Counted from the stretch's first letter, positions 1 to 5,863 are shown. The stretch: 5,863 nucleotides of DNA from Candidatus Omnitrophota bacterium (GCA_028710845.1 JAQTTI010000065.1:1-5863), one strand, 5' to 3'. Made by a program: numbers and translations. The notes: a model not told the origin generated them from the sequence alone.

Positions 1-1
1 T

Positions 2-190
2 AAAGAATTAAAAGGATTAAAGCAGAAAGTGTCCGAAGAAGATGTTGCTAAAGATTTAGCTAATAGAGATAGAATCGATTCTACCAGGCAAACCTCCCCC
101 TTGCGTCAGGCAGACGATGCAATATATATAGATACAACTAATCTTGGCATTGAGCAGGTAGTAGATAAAATGCTGGAAAATATAAAATAA
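2..190 (+). CDS. cmk: Cytidylate kinase, C-terminal fragment (5' end outside window)
   Basis: This reading frame is open from base 2 and ends at TAA 188-190, giving the last 62 residues of a cytidylate kinase. That enzyme transfers phosphate from ATP to CMP or dCMP in the cytoplasm, recycling CMP released by RNA turnover and phospholipid synthesis. The fragment shows the family's C-terminal signature: RDRIDSTRQTSPL followed by a DDAIYIDTT stretch. R22, D26 and R29 of the fragment have the same spacing as the CMP-binding Arg181, Asp185 and Arg188 of the E. coli enzyme. The ATP-binding P-loop lies upstream of the window and cannot be checked. The stop overlaps the lepA start by one base (TAATG), which suggests translational coupling. 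CMP is also a product of the PgsA reaction encoded downstream, so the neighbourhood makes metabolic sense. Confidence 0.9.
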   Translation, partial: KELKGLKQKVSEEDVAKDLANRDRIDSTRQTSPLRQADDAIYIDTTNLGIEQVVDKMLENIK

Positions 191-1989
191 TGGACAGGAA
201 TTTACTCAGAAATTTTTCGATTATAGCCCATATCGACCATGGCAAATCTACTTTGGCTGATAGAATACTGGAAATTACCGGTGCGGTCGATTCCCGGCAT
301 AAAGGCGACCAGCTGCTCGATGATATGGATCTTGAGAAAGAAAGAGGCATCACTATTAAGGCCTCGATGGTCAGGCTTAATTATTTTTCAAAAAAGTATA
401 ATAAAGAATATATTTTAAACTTAATCGATACGCCCGGGCATGTTGATTTTACGTATGAAGTATCCAAATCACTAGCTGCCTGTGAAGGAGCAGTTTTAGT
501 AGTCGATGCCGGGCAGGGAATTGAAGCTCAAACCGTAGGAAATTATTATCTGGCTTTAGAAAATAATCTTCATGTAATCCCGGTGATCAATAAAGTTGAT
601 CTGATTTCCGCTGATGTGCCCAGAGTTAAAACACAGGTAGAAACTGTATTAGGTTTTAAAGACGAGGAGATTATTCTGGCTTCGGCCAAAGAAGGAAAAG
701 GGGTAATTGAGATCTTAGACAGGATCGTTGAGACTATCCCTGCTCCGGGAGGAAAAGCCGAAGGCCCGCTCAAAGCTTTGATTTTTGATTGCCGTTTTGA
801 TGCTTTTAAAGGAGTGGTAGTTTTTCTTAAAATTATAGACGGGGAAATTACGCCTAAAACGCAATTAAAAATGTTTCACAGCGGTAAAACTTATAAAATA
901 GAAGAATTGGGTGTTTTTAAAGACCTGAAATACTTTCCTGTGGATACGCTTACTTGCGGCGAAGTTGGATACTTTACGGCTAATATGCGGGACCCGCGTG
1001 AGGTGGTTATCGGCGATACTATCACCGACCCGAAAAACCCCTGCGCCCAGGCTTTACCGGGTTACCGCAAATTAAAACCTTTGGTTTTTTGCGGGATCTA
1101 TCCGGTAAATCCCGCCGATTTCCCTGAATTAAGGGATGCAATGGATAAGTTAAAACTATCCGATGCCTCTTTCGTTTTTGAGCCGGAAAATTCGCAATCT
1201 TTTGGTACAGGTTTTCGCTGTGGTTTTTTAGGGCTTCTTCATATGGAAATTGTCCAGGAGCGGTTAGAGAGGGAATATAACCTTAATCTAATCCTTACAG
1301 TTCCTAATGTCGTTTATCGTATAAAAACTAAATCAGGAGAGTTGATTGAAGTCGATACACCGGCCAAGCTCTGCTTGCCCCAGGATATCGAAGAGGCCCA
1401 AGAACCGTTTGCCAACCTGCTGATGATAGTGCCCGTTGATTCAATAGAAGCGGTTTGTGATTTTACCAAATCCCGCAGGGGGATTTTTATTGCCAACGAA
1501 TATCTGGGCGAAGACCGGGTAAAGGTAATTTTTCAGGTTCCTCTGTCGGAAATTATAGTTGATTTCTATGACCGGATGAAATCAATCACCCGCGGCTATG
1601 GCTCCATGGATTACGAGGTAAAGGATTACCTTCCCACAAAGCTAGTCAAACTCGATATACTTATAAACAGCCAGATTTGCGATGCTTTTTCCTCGCTGAT
1701 GTTTAAGGATAAAGCTACGTCCAGGGCCCATGCCCTTGTTTCAAAGTTAAAAGAGTTAATCCCCCGCCAGTTATTTGAAGTTTCTATCCAAGCCACAGTG
1801 GGTAACCAGATTCTGGCTTCTGAAAAGGTCCGGCCGGTGGGAAAACATACTACCAGCAAATGTTCGGGAGGAGATATTACTCGTAAACGTAAGCTTTGGG
1901 AAACCCAGAAAAAAGGAAAGAGGCGATTAAAGCAATTCGGAAAAGTGGAAATTCCGCAGGAGGCGTTTCTGGAGGTTCTAAAAATATGA
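190..1989 (+). CDS. lepA: Elongation factor 4 (LepA), ribosome-associated GTPase
   Basis: LepA is a translational GTPase that binds the ribosome; back-translocation and a part in 30S assembly have both been proposed. At 599 residues it has the usual full length. The G domain carries G1 AHIDHGKST (13-21), G2 RGITIKAS (52-59, Thr55), G3 DTPGH (80-84), G4 NKVD (134-137) and G5 SAK (165-167). The LepA hallmark GFRCGFLGLLHMEI is at 341-354, and the LepA-specific C-terminal domain ends with GGDITRKRK (560-568) and a basic KKGKRR segment. These separate it from EF-G, TypA and RF3. The ATG at 190 is chosen because LepA proteins begin a few residues before RNFSIIAHIDHGKST and because it overlaps the cmk stop. 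Only a weak GGA lies upstream (175-177), so translation probably depends on coupling. Oddities: LDDMD in place of the common LDSMD near residue 43, and a divergent loop at 547-558. Confidence 0.97.
   Translation: MDRNLLRNFSIIAHIDHGKSTLADRILEITGAVDSRHKGDQLLDDMDLEKERGITIKASMVRLNYFSKKYNKEYILNLIDTPGHVDFTYEVSKSLAACEGAVLVVDAGQGIEAQTVGNYYLALENNLHVIPVINKVDLISADVPRVKTQVETVLGFKDEEIILASAKEGKGVIEILDRIVETIPAPGGKAEGPLKALIFDCRFDAFKGVVVFLKIIDGEITPKTQLKMFHSGKTYKIEELGVFKDLKYFPVDTLTCGEVGYFTANMRDPREVVIGDTITDPKNPCAQALPGYRKLKPLVFCGIYPVNPADFPELRDAMDKLKLSDASFVFEPENSQSFGTGFRCGFLGLLHMEIVQERLEREYNLNLILTVPNVVYRIKTKSGELIEVDTPAKLCLPQDIEEAQEPFANLLMIVPVDSIEAVCDFTKSRRGIFIANEYLGEDRVKVIFQVPLSEIIVDFYDRMKSITRGYGSMDYEVKDYLPTKLVKLDILINSQICDAFSSLMFKDKATSRAHALVSKLKELIPRQLFEVSIQATVGNQILASEKVRPVGKHTTSKCSGGDITRKRKLWETQKKGKRRLKQFGKVEIPQEAFLEVLKI
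1971..1975 (+). promoter_or_regulatory. Ribosome binding site for lepB inside lepA
   Basis: GGAGG lies ten bases before the ATG at 1986, within the last codons of lepA. It decides the lepB start: the in-frame ATG at 1896 would add 30 residues that merely translate the end of lepA in another frame. Confidence 0.8.
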
Positions 1990-2909
1990 TCAAAAGAAAT
2001 AAATTAAATGAATTGCACCGGCAGTATAGTAAAGTAAGCCTGGATGAGTTAGTCAGGACTTTTACAAAAGAAACGGCCAACGTTTTAAATAGTTTGCCGG
2101 AAATAGAATATAATACTTCTTCCCGGAAAGAATTTCTAGACCTATCCAGTGCTTTTTTGAAAGACTACAAAGAATCCGGCCGGTTAAGCAGGACAGTTTT
2201 TGCCGGCAAAAAAAAGGTTAAGTTATTATTTAAAGAAGCGCATAAAATTATAATCCTAACCGAATTAATTTTGGCCAATAACAAGGATAGGCCGGCTCTG
2301 GCGTCATTGCTTGAAAAATGGAGTTATGTTTATAATAGATTACACAATCAGTTTGCTTTGCGCGATTGGATCGAATCCATTATAGTTGCCTTTTTTTTAG
2401 CTATGGTTATCCGTTCTTTTGTAGTGCAAGCTTTTAAGATTCCTACCGGTTCAATGAGGATGACCTTAATCGAAGGCGACCTCATACTTGTAAACAAATT
2501 TATTTATGGCCCCAAAGTCCCTTTTACCAAACTACGCCTGCCTGCTGTCAGGGAACCTAAAAGGGGAGATGTGATTGTATTTATCTACCCTGAAGATAGA
2601 AAGAAAGATTTTATCAAAAGGTTAGTCGGGCTTCCGGGCGAGACAATAGAAATAAAAGGCGGGTCAATTTATATAAATGACAAGCCTGTAACCGAACCGA
2701 TTTTCAATCAGATCTATTATTTTAATAAAGGGGAGCTGGCCCTTGCCGGGCAAAAAATAGTTGTGCCAAAGGACAGCTATTTTGTTTTAGGAGATAACTC
2801 CGCTTCTTCAAAAGACAGCCGTTTTTGGGGTTTTGTTACTAAAGATGATCTGCTTGGCCAGGCAATGATCATTTATTGGCCGCTACCTCGGATAAGGATA
2901 ATTAAATAA
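1986..2909 (+). CDS. lepB: Signal peptidase I with a long N-terminal extension
   Basis: This membrane serine protease cleaves signal peptides from exported proteins on the outer face of the cytoplasmic membrane. From the ATG at 1986, which overlaps the lepA stop as ATGA, the product has 307 residues. A single hydrophobic segment (about 129-149) is followed by the catalytic serine motif TGSMRMTL with Ser156, then the lysine motif KRLVGLPGE with Lys211, then GDNSASSKDSR (269-279). The order and spacing are those of a Ser/Lys signal peptidase (family S26). Two things are unusual. About 125 mostly charged residues precede the membrane segment, where many family members have only a short tail; these would lie in the cytoplasm. 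The serine motif also has Met159 where the family pattern expects Pro or Ser. All expected catalytic residues are present, so the enzyme is probably active. Its place after lepA repeats a common bacterial gene pair. Confidence 0.93.
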   Translation: MIKRNKLNELHRQYSKVSLDELVRTFTKETANVLNSLPEIEYNTSSRKEFLDLSSAFLKDYKESGRLSRTVFAGKKKVKLLFKEAHKIIILTELILANNKDRPALASLLEKWSYVYNRLHNQFALRDWIESIIVAFFLAMVIRSFVVQAFKIPTGSMRMTLIEGDLILVNKFIYGPKVPFTKLRLPAVREPKRGDVIVFIYPEDRKKDFIKRLVGLPGETIEIKGGSIYINDKPVTEPIFNQIYYFNKGELALAGQKIVVPKDSYFVLGDNSASSKDSRFWGFVTKDDLLGQAMIIYWPLPRIRIIK

Positions 2910-2936
2910 GCCATATAATCTTTTCGCTAAAAAAAA

Positions 2937-2947
2937 GGGGGTAAAGG
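2937..2947 (+). promoter_or_regulatory. Ribosome binding site for pgsA
   Basis: A purine run, GGGGGTAAAGG, lies directly before the ATG at 2948 in the 38-base gap after lepB. The G-run ends six bases before the start. This is the only junction in the cluster with a real gap and an independent strong site. Confidence 0.7.
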
Positions 2948-3511
2948 ATGAATATAGCAAATAAGATTTCTACCTTTAGAATCTTGAGCGTCCCCTTTTT
3001 TATTGCCTGCCTTTTATATTATTCTCCTCAGACCGAATACCTAAGGATTGCCGCCCTGGTTATATTCATTTTAGGCGTGATTTCGGATGGTTTAGACGGT
3101 TTTATTGCCAGAAAAGCCAAATTACAATCCAAGGCCGGTTTAATTCTTGATCCTTTGGGAGACAAGCTTCTATTGATGAGCTCTTTTATATTTTTATCGC
3201 CCATAAGCAGGCTGGAATTTGAATTTCCGCTATGGGTTACCTTCATTGTGATTTCAAGGGATGTAATTATAATTATCGGTGCAATAGTGATTTATATGGT
3301 TAAGCAGGCTATAGATGTACATCCTACAAAATGGGGAAAACTTACTACAATATTTCAGATGCTTTCGGTAATATCCGTACTTTTGCAATGGAACCTGTCT
3401 TCGTTTATCTGGTGGCCGGCTGTAATTTTCACGGTTATTTCCGGAATAGACTACGTAAAGAGAGGGTTTAAAATTTTATATGGCCTGGACAATCGCCGCA
3501 TTATTAGCTAG
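2948..3511 (+). CDS. pgsA: CDP-diacylglycerol--glycerol-3-phosphate 3-phosphatidyltransferase
   Basis: This integral membrane enzyme joins CDP-diacylglycerol and glycerol-3-phosphate, giving phosphatidylglycerol-phosphate and CMP, the committed step to phosphatidylglycerol and cardiolipin. The product has 187 residues, normal for the family. It carries the complete CDP-alcohol phosphotransferase motif D-x2-DG-x2-AR-x8-G-x3-D-x3-D as Asp47, Asp50, Gly51, Ala54, Arg55, Gly64, Asp68 and Asp72; the aspartates bind the metal ions. Hydrophobic stretches near 11-25, 33-46, 73-85, 95-118, 133-147 and 152-166 fit six membrane helices. The N-terminus NIANKISTFRIL is typical of PgsA, supporting both the start and the choice over phosphatidylserine synthase, though substrate cannot be proven from the motif alone. 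The gene overlaps plsY by 32 bases, which encode its last ten residues. Confidence 0.9.
   Translation: MNIANKISTFRILSVPFFIACLLYYSPQTEYLRIAALVIFILGVISDGLDGFIARKAKLQSKAGLILDPLGDKLLLMSSFIFLSPISRLEFEFPLWVTFIVISRDVIIIIGAIVIYMVKQAIDVHPTKWGKLTTIFQMLSVISVLLQWNLSSFIWWPAVIFTVISGIDYVKRGFKILYGLDNRRIIS
3461..3466 (+). promoter_or_regulatory. Likely ribosome binding site for plsY inside pgsA
   Basis: AGAGGG lies 13 bases before the plsY ATG at 3480. The spacing is somewhat long, so coupling to pgsA translation may also help. It is the only purine-rich block near this start. Confidence 0.45.
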
Positions 3512-4124
3512 TTATCTGCTTGGCAGTATTCCTACCGCCTACCTTTTTGGAAAAATCCTTAAAGGCGTCGACATCCGCAAGGTAGGTTCCGGTAATGTCG
3601 GGGCGACTAATGCCATGCGCATTTTAGGCAAGGGGCCCGGGATCAGCGTGCTGTTTCTGGACATTTTAAAAGGTTTTATCGCCGTAATGTTTTTGGGAAG
3701 TTATTTTATAAATAAGCCTGTTTTATTTTCATCAGAAAGTTTACTTATTCTGATGGGGATAAGCTGTATTTGCGGACATAACTGGACTATTTTTTTACAA
3801 TTTAAAGGAGGTAAGGGCATTGCCACCTCCTTTGGCGTATTGATTGCGCTGGCCGCAAAAATAGCCGGTTTAAACGTCGCATTGATATACGTAATTCTTA
3901 TCTGGTTTATTGTTTTTATAATTTCAAGAATGGTATCTCTGGCATCAATTCTGGCAGCTCTCTTTCTTCCTGTTTTCTGTATTTTATTCAAGCAATCCGG
4001 ACCGGTTATAGCCTTAAGTTTACTGCTAAGCGCTTTTGTCGTTATCCGCCATAAGGCAAACATCCTAAGAATAGCCAAAGGCCAGGAATCCCGCCTTTAT
4101 TTTAGAAAAAAACCTAATAATTAA
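3480..4124 (+). CDS. plsY: Acyl-phosphate:glycerol-3-phosphate acyltransferase PlsY
   Basis: PlsY is an integral membrane enzyme that moves an acyl chain from acyl-phosphate, made by PlsX, to glycerol-3-phosphate, giving lysophosphatidic acid. The 214-residue product has all three conserved family regions: GSGNVGATN (37-45), GGKGIATSFG (110-119) and the C-terminal RHKANILR (190-197) with GQE at 201-203. The GHNW at 99-102 and the hydrophobic segments fit the multi-span fold. The first helix with GSIPTAYLFGK needs the ATG at 3480, as the next in-frame Met is residue 46, so the 32-base overlap with pgsA is real rather than an annotation artefact. plsX is not in the window and must lie elsewhere. 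PlsY supplies the start of the phospholipid pathway and PgsA a branch near its end. This is the last gene before the terminator. Confidence 0.95.
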   Translation: MAWTIAALLASYLLGSIPTAYLFGKILKGVDIRKVGSGNVGATNAMRILGKGPGISVLFLDILKGFIAVMFLGSYFINKPVLFSSESLLILMGISCICGHNWTIFLQFKGGKGIATSFGVLIALAAKIAGLNVALIYVILIWFIVFIISRMVSLASILAALFLPVFCILFKQSGPVIALSLLLSAFVVIRHKANILRIAKGQESRLYFRKKPNN

Positions 4125-4147
4125 TCATAAGCAAACGTTTACTTTTT

Positions 4148-4179
4148 AAGGCCAAATCCTATTGATTTGGCCTTTTTTT
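4148..4179 (+). terminator. Rho-independent terminator after plsY
   Basis: A perfect nine-base stem pairs GGCCAAATC (4150-4158) with GATTTGGCC (4164-4172) around a five-base loop. Two further A-T pairs extend it (4148-4149 with 4173-4174). Seven T residues (4173-4179) follow on the + strand. It begins 24 bases after the plsY stop. No matching T tract exists on the other strand, so it acts on + strand transcripts only. Confidence 0.92.
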
Positions 4180-4195
4180 GGCTGCATACTTTGTT

Positions 4196-4204
4196 TGCAA
4201 TAAT
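4196..4204 (+). promoter_or_regulatory. Possible extended -10 promoter for the small gene
   Basis: TGCAATAAT has the TGn extension plus a -10 hexamer matching TATAAT at five of six positions. A weak -35-like TTGGCT sits at 4178-4183 with a short 15-base spacer. It lies just after the terminator, where the next gene would need its own promoter. The start of transcription would fall near 4211, giving a leader of about 70 bases that contains the hairpin at 4235-4263. This is motif matching by eye. Confidence 0.35.
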
Positions 4205-4234
4205 CTCCCCACCAGCTACTTAGCAAGAGGGGAA

Positions 4235-4263
4235 GCCGGATTGCCTAAATAAGGCAATCCGGC
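4235..4263 (+). repeat. Perfect inverted repeat (hairpin) in the leader of the small gene
   Basis: GCCGGATTGCC (4235-4245) pairs perfectly with GGCAATCCGGC (4253-4263). A T-A pair (4246 with 4252) can close it further, leaving a five-base AAATA loop. No T tract follows on either strand, so it does not look like a standard terminator. It ends eight bases before the ribosome binding site. It could be an RNA stability element, a protein-binding site, or a copy of a dispersed repeat. Confidence 0.85.
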
Positions 4264-4270
4264 CTATATA

Positions 4271-4274
4271 AGGA
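4271..4274 (+). promoter_or_regulatory. Ribosome binding site for the small gene
   Basis: AGGA lies six bases before the ATG at 4281. The ATG at 4274 is rejected because its frame stops after four codons, which leaves 4281 as the start. Confidence 0.65.
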
Positions 4275-4280
4275 TGAAAA

Positions 4281-4619
4281 ATGCGTAATTTACTTTATAA
4301 AAATCTGACTTCACTTGACAGGGGACGGAAGATCATCGCTACCTCGGAGACATCGGATAAGGAGGGAATCCACAGCGTAGTCCACCGCCATTTTGCTTAT
4401 ATTGTAAAGCCGGTGGATGATGCTTCAGTAGAAAGGCCTAAACCTTACTTATATGTTTTAAAAGAGATAAATACCAAAGAGAAAAAGGAGCGTTTTTTCT
4501 GCAAAATAAAAGGAAGTATTATTGCCGTAAACAAAGGTCAAATCCTGCTGGTTACTTTCATTCATACCTTGAAGGTCCGGCTAACAGCCTCCGAAAAATT
4601 AAGCGAACAGATAGGCTAA
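4281..4619 (+). CDS. Small hypothetical protein, 112 aa, unknown function
   Basis: I do not recognise this protein. It has 112 residues, a well-placed ribosome binding site and a normal stop. Codon use looks similar to its neighbours by eye. The sequence is rich in Lys and Arg, has no signal peptide and no clear membrane segment, and so is probably cytoplasmic. The N-terminal third is polar (residues 11-30), followed by HSVVHRHFAYIV (31-42) with three histidines close together. The second half alternates short hydrophobic and charged stretches (PYLYVLKEI 55-63, FFCKIKGSIIAV 72-83, GQILLVTFIHTLKVRL 86-101), suggesting a small beta-rich domain. There is one cysteine (74) and no zinc-binding pair. 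It sits after the terminator with its own possible promoter, so it appears to be transcribed alone. It converges on the minus-strand gene with four bases between. Confidence 0.7.
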   Translation: MRNLLYKNLTSLDRGRKIIATSETSDKEGIHSVVHRHFAYIVKPVDDASVERPKPYLYVLKEINTKEKKERFFCKIKGSIIAVNKGQILLVTFIHTLKVRLTASEKLSEQIG

Positions 4620-4623
4620 TTAT

Positions 4624-5863
4624 TTATTCCAGATAAATATCGATTCTTTCAATTTGGCGTGACCTTATTTTTTGAGCATAAGGCTGGCTTAGAGTGGCGG
4701 AGTCTATTTCTTCCGAAGCTCCCTTTTCCTTAATTATTATCTTTTTTATTTTTACTCCCTTTTCACCAAAGGTATCTTTCTTTTTGGGATTATGGTAAGT
4801 CAATGGTATTTTACCTAAGAAATTAAAAGAATACCTGCCTTTTTTATCGAATAGCCAACCTGCCAGTTTAGGGGCAAAAGTAAGGCAGAGCCGGCCATTT
4901 TTATCCAGAGAAAATGGCTGCCTACCTAAGTTCATTATAAGCCAGATCTGCAGAAATTCTGCGGTTGAGCCGGAGAGCCTGGCCACAAAGCCGTTACCGT
5001 GCAATCTTTTATCGGCAAAAGCGCTGCTGGCTATAAAAGATGAATTTTCCAGAACGCTTCGCCCGTAAATCTGAGGATCCTGAAAAGGAACAAGAACGTT
5101 TCTAAATTCCTCGTAAAATTCAGCAACCAGCCCTCTTTTAAGCAGCTCAAGGATATACTTATATTCCATATGCAGCCAGATCGATTCGTTTTCCAGCCAC
5201 CCGGGAGTAAATATCTGGCAGCGCCCTATTTCGGCCGGCATACCGGCCAAGGAAGCGGTCACTTTGTACATCTTCAATTTTTTATCAAAAAGCGGGCTCT
5301 TTTTAATAGCCTTGTGGAGGTTTAAAATATTTTTTTCATCGTTCGTCCTTAAGGCATGCATTTGGCCTTCAAGGAAGAGGGGGAGTGGTTTTTGTAAAAA
5401 TTTTTTAGGCCTTATATGGTGAGGGGAAGTTTTTTCATATTCGCTGACTTCATTAATAAAATATGAATTATAGGTAGACTGTTTATTCAGGGCTTTATTT
5501 AAACCCTGCCCAACTTTTTCTAAGGCGGCATCCGTAAAAGAAATCAACCTGGCCACAGAAAAATCCGATGACTTGCCTGAGAAACCAAGCCTCGTATTTT
5601 TCCGGTACTCTTCCTTGATCGTATTGCTTTTATCCCAATAAGTTAATTCATCGTCTTTGAAAATATCGCTAAGCTTTGTAATAAAATCAGCAATCTCTTC
5701 GGGTATTTCAATTGAATTAAGGTTTGATTTTGCCAGCGCATCCTTGATAATTTGTAATAGGCGTTTTAATTCAAAGGTTTCGCAGATTGATGAGCCAAAA
5801 AGGGCAGGCAGGCCGTTTAGTGAATCGAACCAATTAGGTTTATTGGCTTCCATTTCGATCCCT
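4624..5863 (-). CDS. GH94-like (cellobiose phosphorylase-related) protein, C-terminal part, continues past right edge
   Basis: At least 409 residues are visible from the Met at 5853. The frame stays open to the window end (codons for Gly-Ile-Glu precede that Met), so this is probably the tail of a longer gene. It resembles the C-terminal half of large GH94/former GT36 proteins, which phosphorolyse or build beta-glucosides. Seen from the Met at 5853: KPNWFDSLNGLPALFGSS (5-22) resembles the GDWNDGMN-type catalytic-acid region of GH94. WLENESIWLHMEYKY (219-233) resembles the barrel segment with the conserved His. LSGSTAEFLQIWLIMNLG (293-310) matches the family's late SGS/TGS helix, and a beta-like tail follows. 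This suggests part of an (alpha/alpha)6 barrel and the C-terminal domain. AGGGA-like bases before the Met (5859-5863) could be a ribosome binding site, so a separately started half-length protein is possible but less likely. Substrate and activity cannot be told from this part. Confidence 0.65.
   Translation of the reverse strand, partial: GIEMEANKPNWFDSLNGLPALFGSSICETFELKRLLQIIKDALAKSNLNSIEIPEEIADFITKLSDIFKDDELTYWDKSNTIKEEYRKNTRLGFSGKSSDFSVARLISFTDAALEKVGQGLNKALNKQSTYNSYFINEVSEYEKTSPHHIRPKKFLQKPLPLFLEGQMHALRTNDEKNILNLHKAIKKSPLFDKKLKMYKVTASLAGMPAEIGRCQIFTPGWLENESIWLHMEYKYILELLKRGLVAEFYEEFRNVLVPFQDPQIYGRSVLENSSFIASSAFADKRLHGNGFVARLSGSTAEFLQIWLIMNLGRQPFSLDKNGRLCLTFAPKLAGWLFDKKGRYSFNFLGKIPLTYHNPKKKDTFGEKGVKIKKIIIKEKGASEEIDSATLSQPYAQKIRSRQIERIDIYLE

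Noticed and set aside
1896..1985. A 30-residue upstream extension of lepB from the ATG at 1896
   Set aside because: It lies wholly inside lepA, has low-complexity out-of-frame residues and a weaker start context; the ATGA overlap with GGAGG ten bases upstream marks 1986 as the start.
138..2080. Several short minus-strand frames (60-77 residues) opposite cmk, lepA and lepB
   Set aside because: All are antisense to strongly conserved proteins, are Ser/Ile-rich as expected of antisense translations, and show no family motifs.
3701..4078. A 125-residue minus-strand frame opposite plsY
   Set aside because: It is antisense to a fully conserved plsY, has no recognisable motif, and looks like a by-product of the coding bias of the real gene.
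4235..4263. The hairpin before the small gene as a second intrinsic terminator
   Set aside because: No T tract follows on either strand, and it lies just before a ribosome binding site.
4242..4270. A TTGCCT and TATATA pair with 17-base spacing as a promoter
   Set aside because: The -35 part lies within the hairpin and transcription would begin about four bases before the ATG, leaving out the good ribosome binding site.
4621..4639. A seven-base A/T-only inverted repeat (TATTTAT and ATAAATA) at the convergent gene ends as a bidirectional terminator
   Set aside because: The stem has no G-C pairs and no following T tract, so it is too weak and is likely chance in AT-rich sequence.
1..5863. CRISPR arrays, insertion sequences, tRNA or rRNA genes
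   Set aside because: I saw no regularly spaced repeats, no transposase-like protein and no RNA gene signature on either strand.

Overview
The window looks like chromosomal DNA from an uncultured, AT-leaning (by eye), Gram-negative-type bacterium. The dense core-gene cluster, the short intergenic gaps and the GH94-like carbohydrate protein would fit a candidate phylum such as Omnitrophota. That placement is a guess from general resemblance; no diagnostic marker was aligned. I see no mobile element, CRISPR array, tRNA or rRNA.

Positions 1-4124 (+ strand) form one tight gene cluster: the 3' end of cmk (cytidylate kinase), then lepA (elongation factor 4), lepB (signal peptidase I), pgsA (phosphatidylglycerophosphate synthase) and plsY (glycerol-3-phosphate acyltransferase). 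Three of the four junctions overlap: cmk/lepA by one base (TAATG), lepA/lepB by four bases (ATGA), and pgsA/plsY by 32 bases. Only lepB/pgsA has a gap (38 bases), and it carries a strong ribosome binding site. A Rho-independent terminator at 4148-4179 closes the unit. The products serve membrane-linked growth: CMP recycling, translation-factor GTPase activity, removal of signal peptides, and two phospholipid steps. PlsY makes lysophosphatidate from glycerol-3-phosphate and acyl-phosphate. PgsA makes phosphatidylglycerol-phosphate from CDP-diacylglycerol.

Positions 4180-4280 hold a possible extended -10 promoter and a perfect 11-bp hairpin. These precede a small separate + strand gene (4281-4619, 112 aa) that I do not recognise.

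Positions 4624-5863 (- strand) carry the C-terminal part of a protein resembling GH94/former GT36 phosphorylases (cellobiose-phosphorylase-like). It converges on the small gene with four bases between the stop codons. Its frame is open to the right edge, so it is probably the tail of a much larger gene that continues outside the window.

Nothing here is clearly a new biological system. The points most worth a second look are the unusual signal peptidase (long N-terminal domain, altered serine motif), the unrecognised small gene with its hairpin leader, and the cut-off carbohydrate-active protein.
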